In this document: positions 6,029 to 6,060 of the stretch, one piece after another
Position numbering within the stretch: position 1 is the stretch's first letter
How the letters are laid out: each line of letters starts with the position of its first letter
Source of the DNA: an uncultured Candidatus Saccharibacteria bacterium
GTDB taxonomy: Bacteria > Patescibacteriota > Saccharimonadia > Saccharimonadales > Saccharimonadaceae
Reading direction: 5' to 3'
DNA: 6,060 nucleotides
Assembly (NCBI GenBank): GCA_938017675.1
Contig: CALIJB010000019.1
Coordinates: 1-6,060, forward strand
Made by a program: the position numbers and the translations under genes
Notes under the pieces: model-generated
What the model was told of the DNA's origin: nothing
The model's database searches: none
The model's input: the letters and a program-made list of their open reading frames with translations, nothing else

Positions 6029-6036
6029 TCCCTTCC
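6029..6036 (-). promoter_or_regulatory. Shine-Dalgarno sequence of lemA
   Basis: GGAAGGGA on the minus strand, with six bases between the GGG and ATG 6023. The six-base spacing equals that of ligA, the 201-residue membrane protein and the MazG-like gene, and supports this start. Confidence 0.7.
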
Positions 6037-6042
6037 ATATCA

Positions 6043-6049
6043 ATTTATA
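6043..6049 (-). promoter_or_regulatory. Possible -10 element upstream of lemA
   Basis: The minus strand reads TATAAAT within the very AT-rich stretch 6039-6060. It would place transcription start just ahead of the lemA ribosome binding site, giving a very short leader. The -35 region would be at or beyond the window edge. In such AT-rich DNA a match like this is weak evidence. Confidence 0.25.
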
Positions 6050-6060
6050 TATTAATATTA

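Noticed and set aside
1..6060. CRISPR array, tRNA, rRNA, insertion sequence or defence system
   Set aside because: The window is almost completely filled by seven coding regions. I saw no spaced repeats, cloverleaf, transposase or terminal inverted repeats.

Overview
The window is a run of seven genes, all on the minus strand. Reading from the 6060 end toward position 1 they are lemA, htpX, a 399-residue membrane protein, ligA, a 201-residue membrane protein, a MazG-like nucleotide pyrophosphohydrolase and a Ham1/RdgB-type nucleotide pyrophosphatase that is cut by the window edge. No gap between genes exceeds 17 bases. One pair overlaps by 23 bases, and several Shine-Dalgarno sequences lie on or beside the stop codon of the gene before. 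This reads as one operon or a chain of coupled genes. I see no plus-strand gene, RNA gene, CRISPR array, mobile element or intergenic space long enough to need separate comment.

The organism is bacterial and uses ordinary start signals and stops. TGA, TAG and TAA all end genes here. The LigA sequence style, the compact gene packing and the unusual Ham1 variant suggest a Patescibacteria/CPR member, most likely Saccharibacteria (TM7). This is recognition from memory of family style, not proof.

Region 3400-6060 (lemA, htpX, membrane protein) is AT-rich and encodes envelope functions. LemA and HtpX are a frequent pair: a membrane-anchored helical protein and a membrane zinc metalloprotease. The third gene starts two bases after the htpX stop and encodes a six-helix membrane protein with a very basic N-terminal tail. 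Region 1-3200 is richer in G+C. It encodes NAD-dependent DNA ligase, a second small membrane protein and two enzymes that hydrolyse unwanted nucleoside triphosphates. The last two could clean the nucleotide pool, a theme that fits beside a DNA repair and replication ligase.

The most unusual points are a perfect 26-bp palindrome inside the start of htpX; a LigA whose zinc finger has lost all four cysteines; a composition break inside the 5' part of ligA; and an in-frame 37-bp perfect direct repeat in the basic tail of the membrane protein. The rest is ordinary housekeeping content. I did not find a clear new defence or mobile system.
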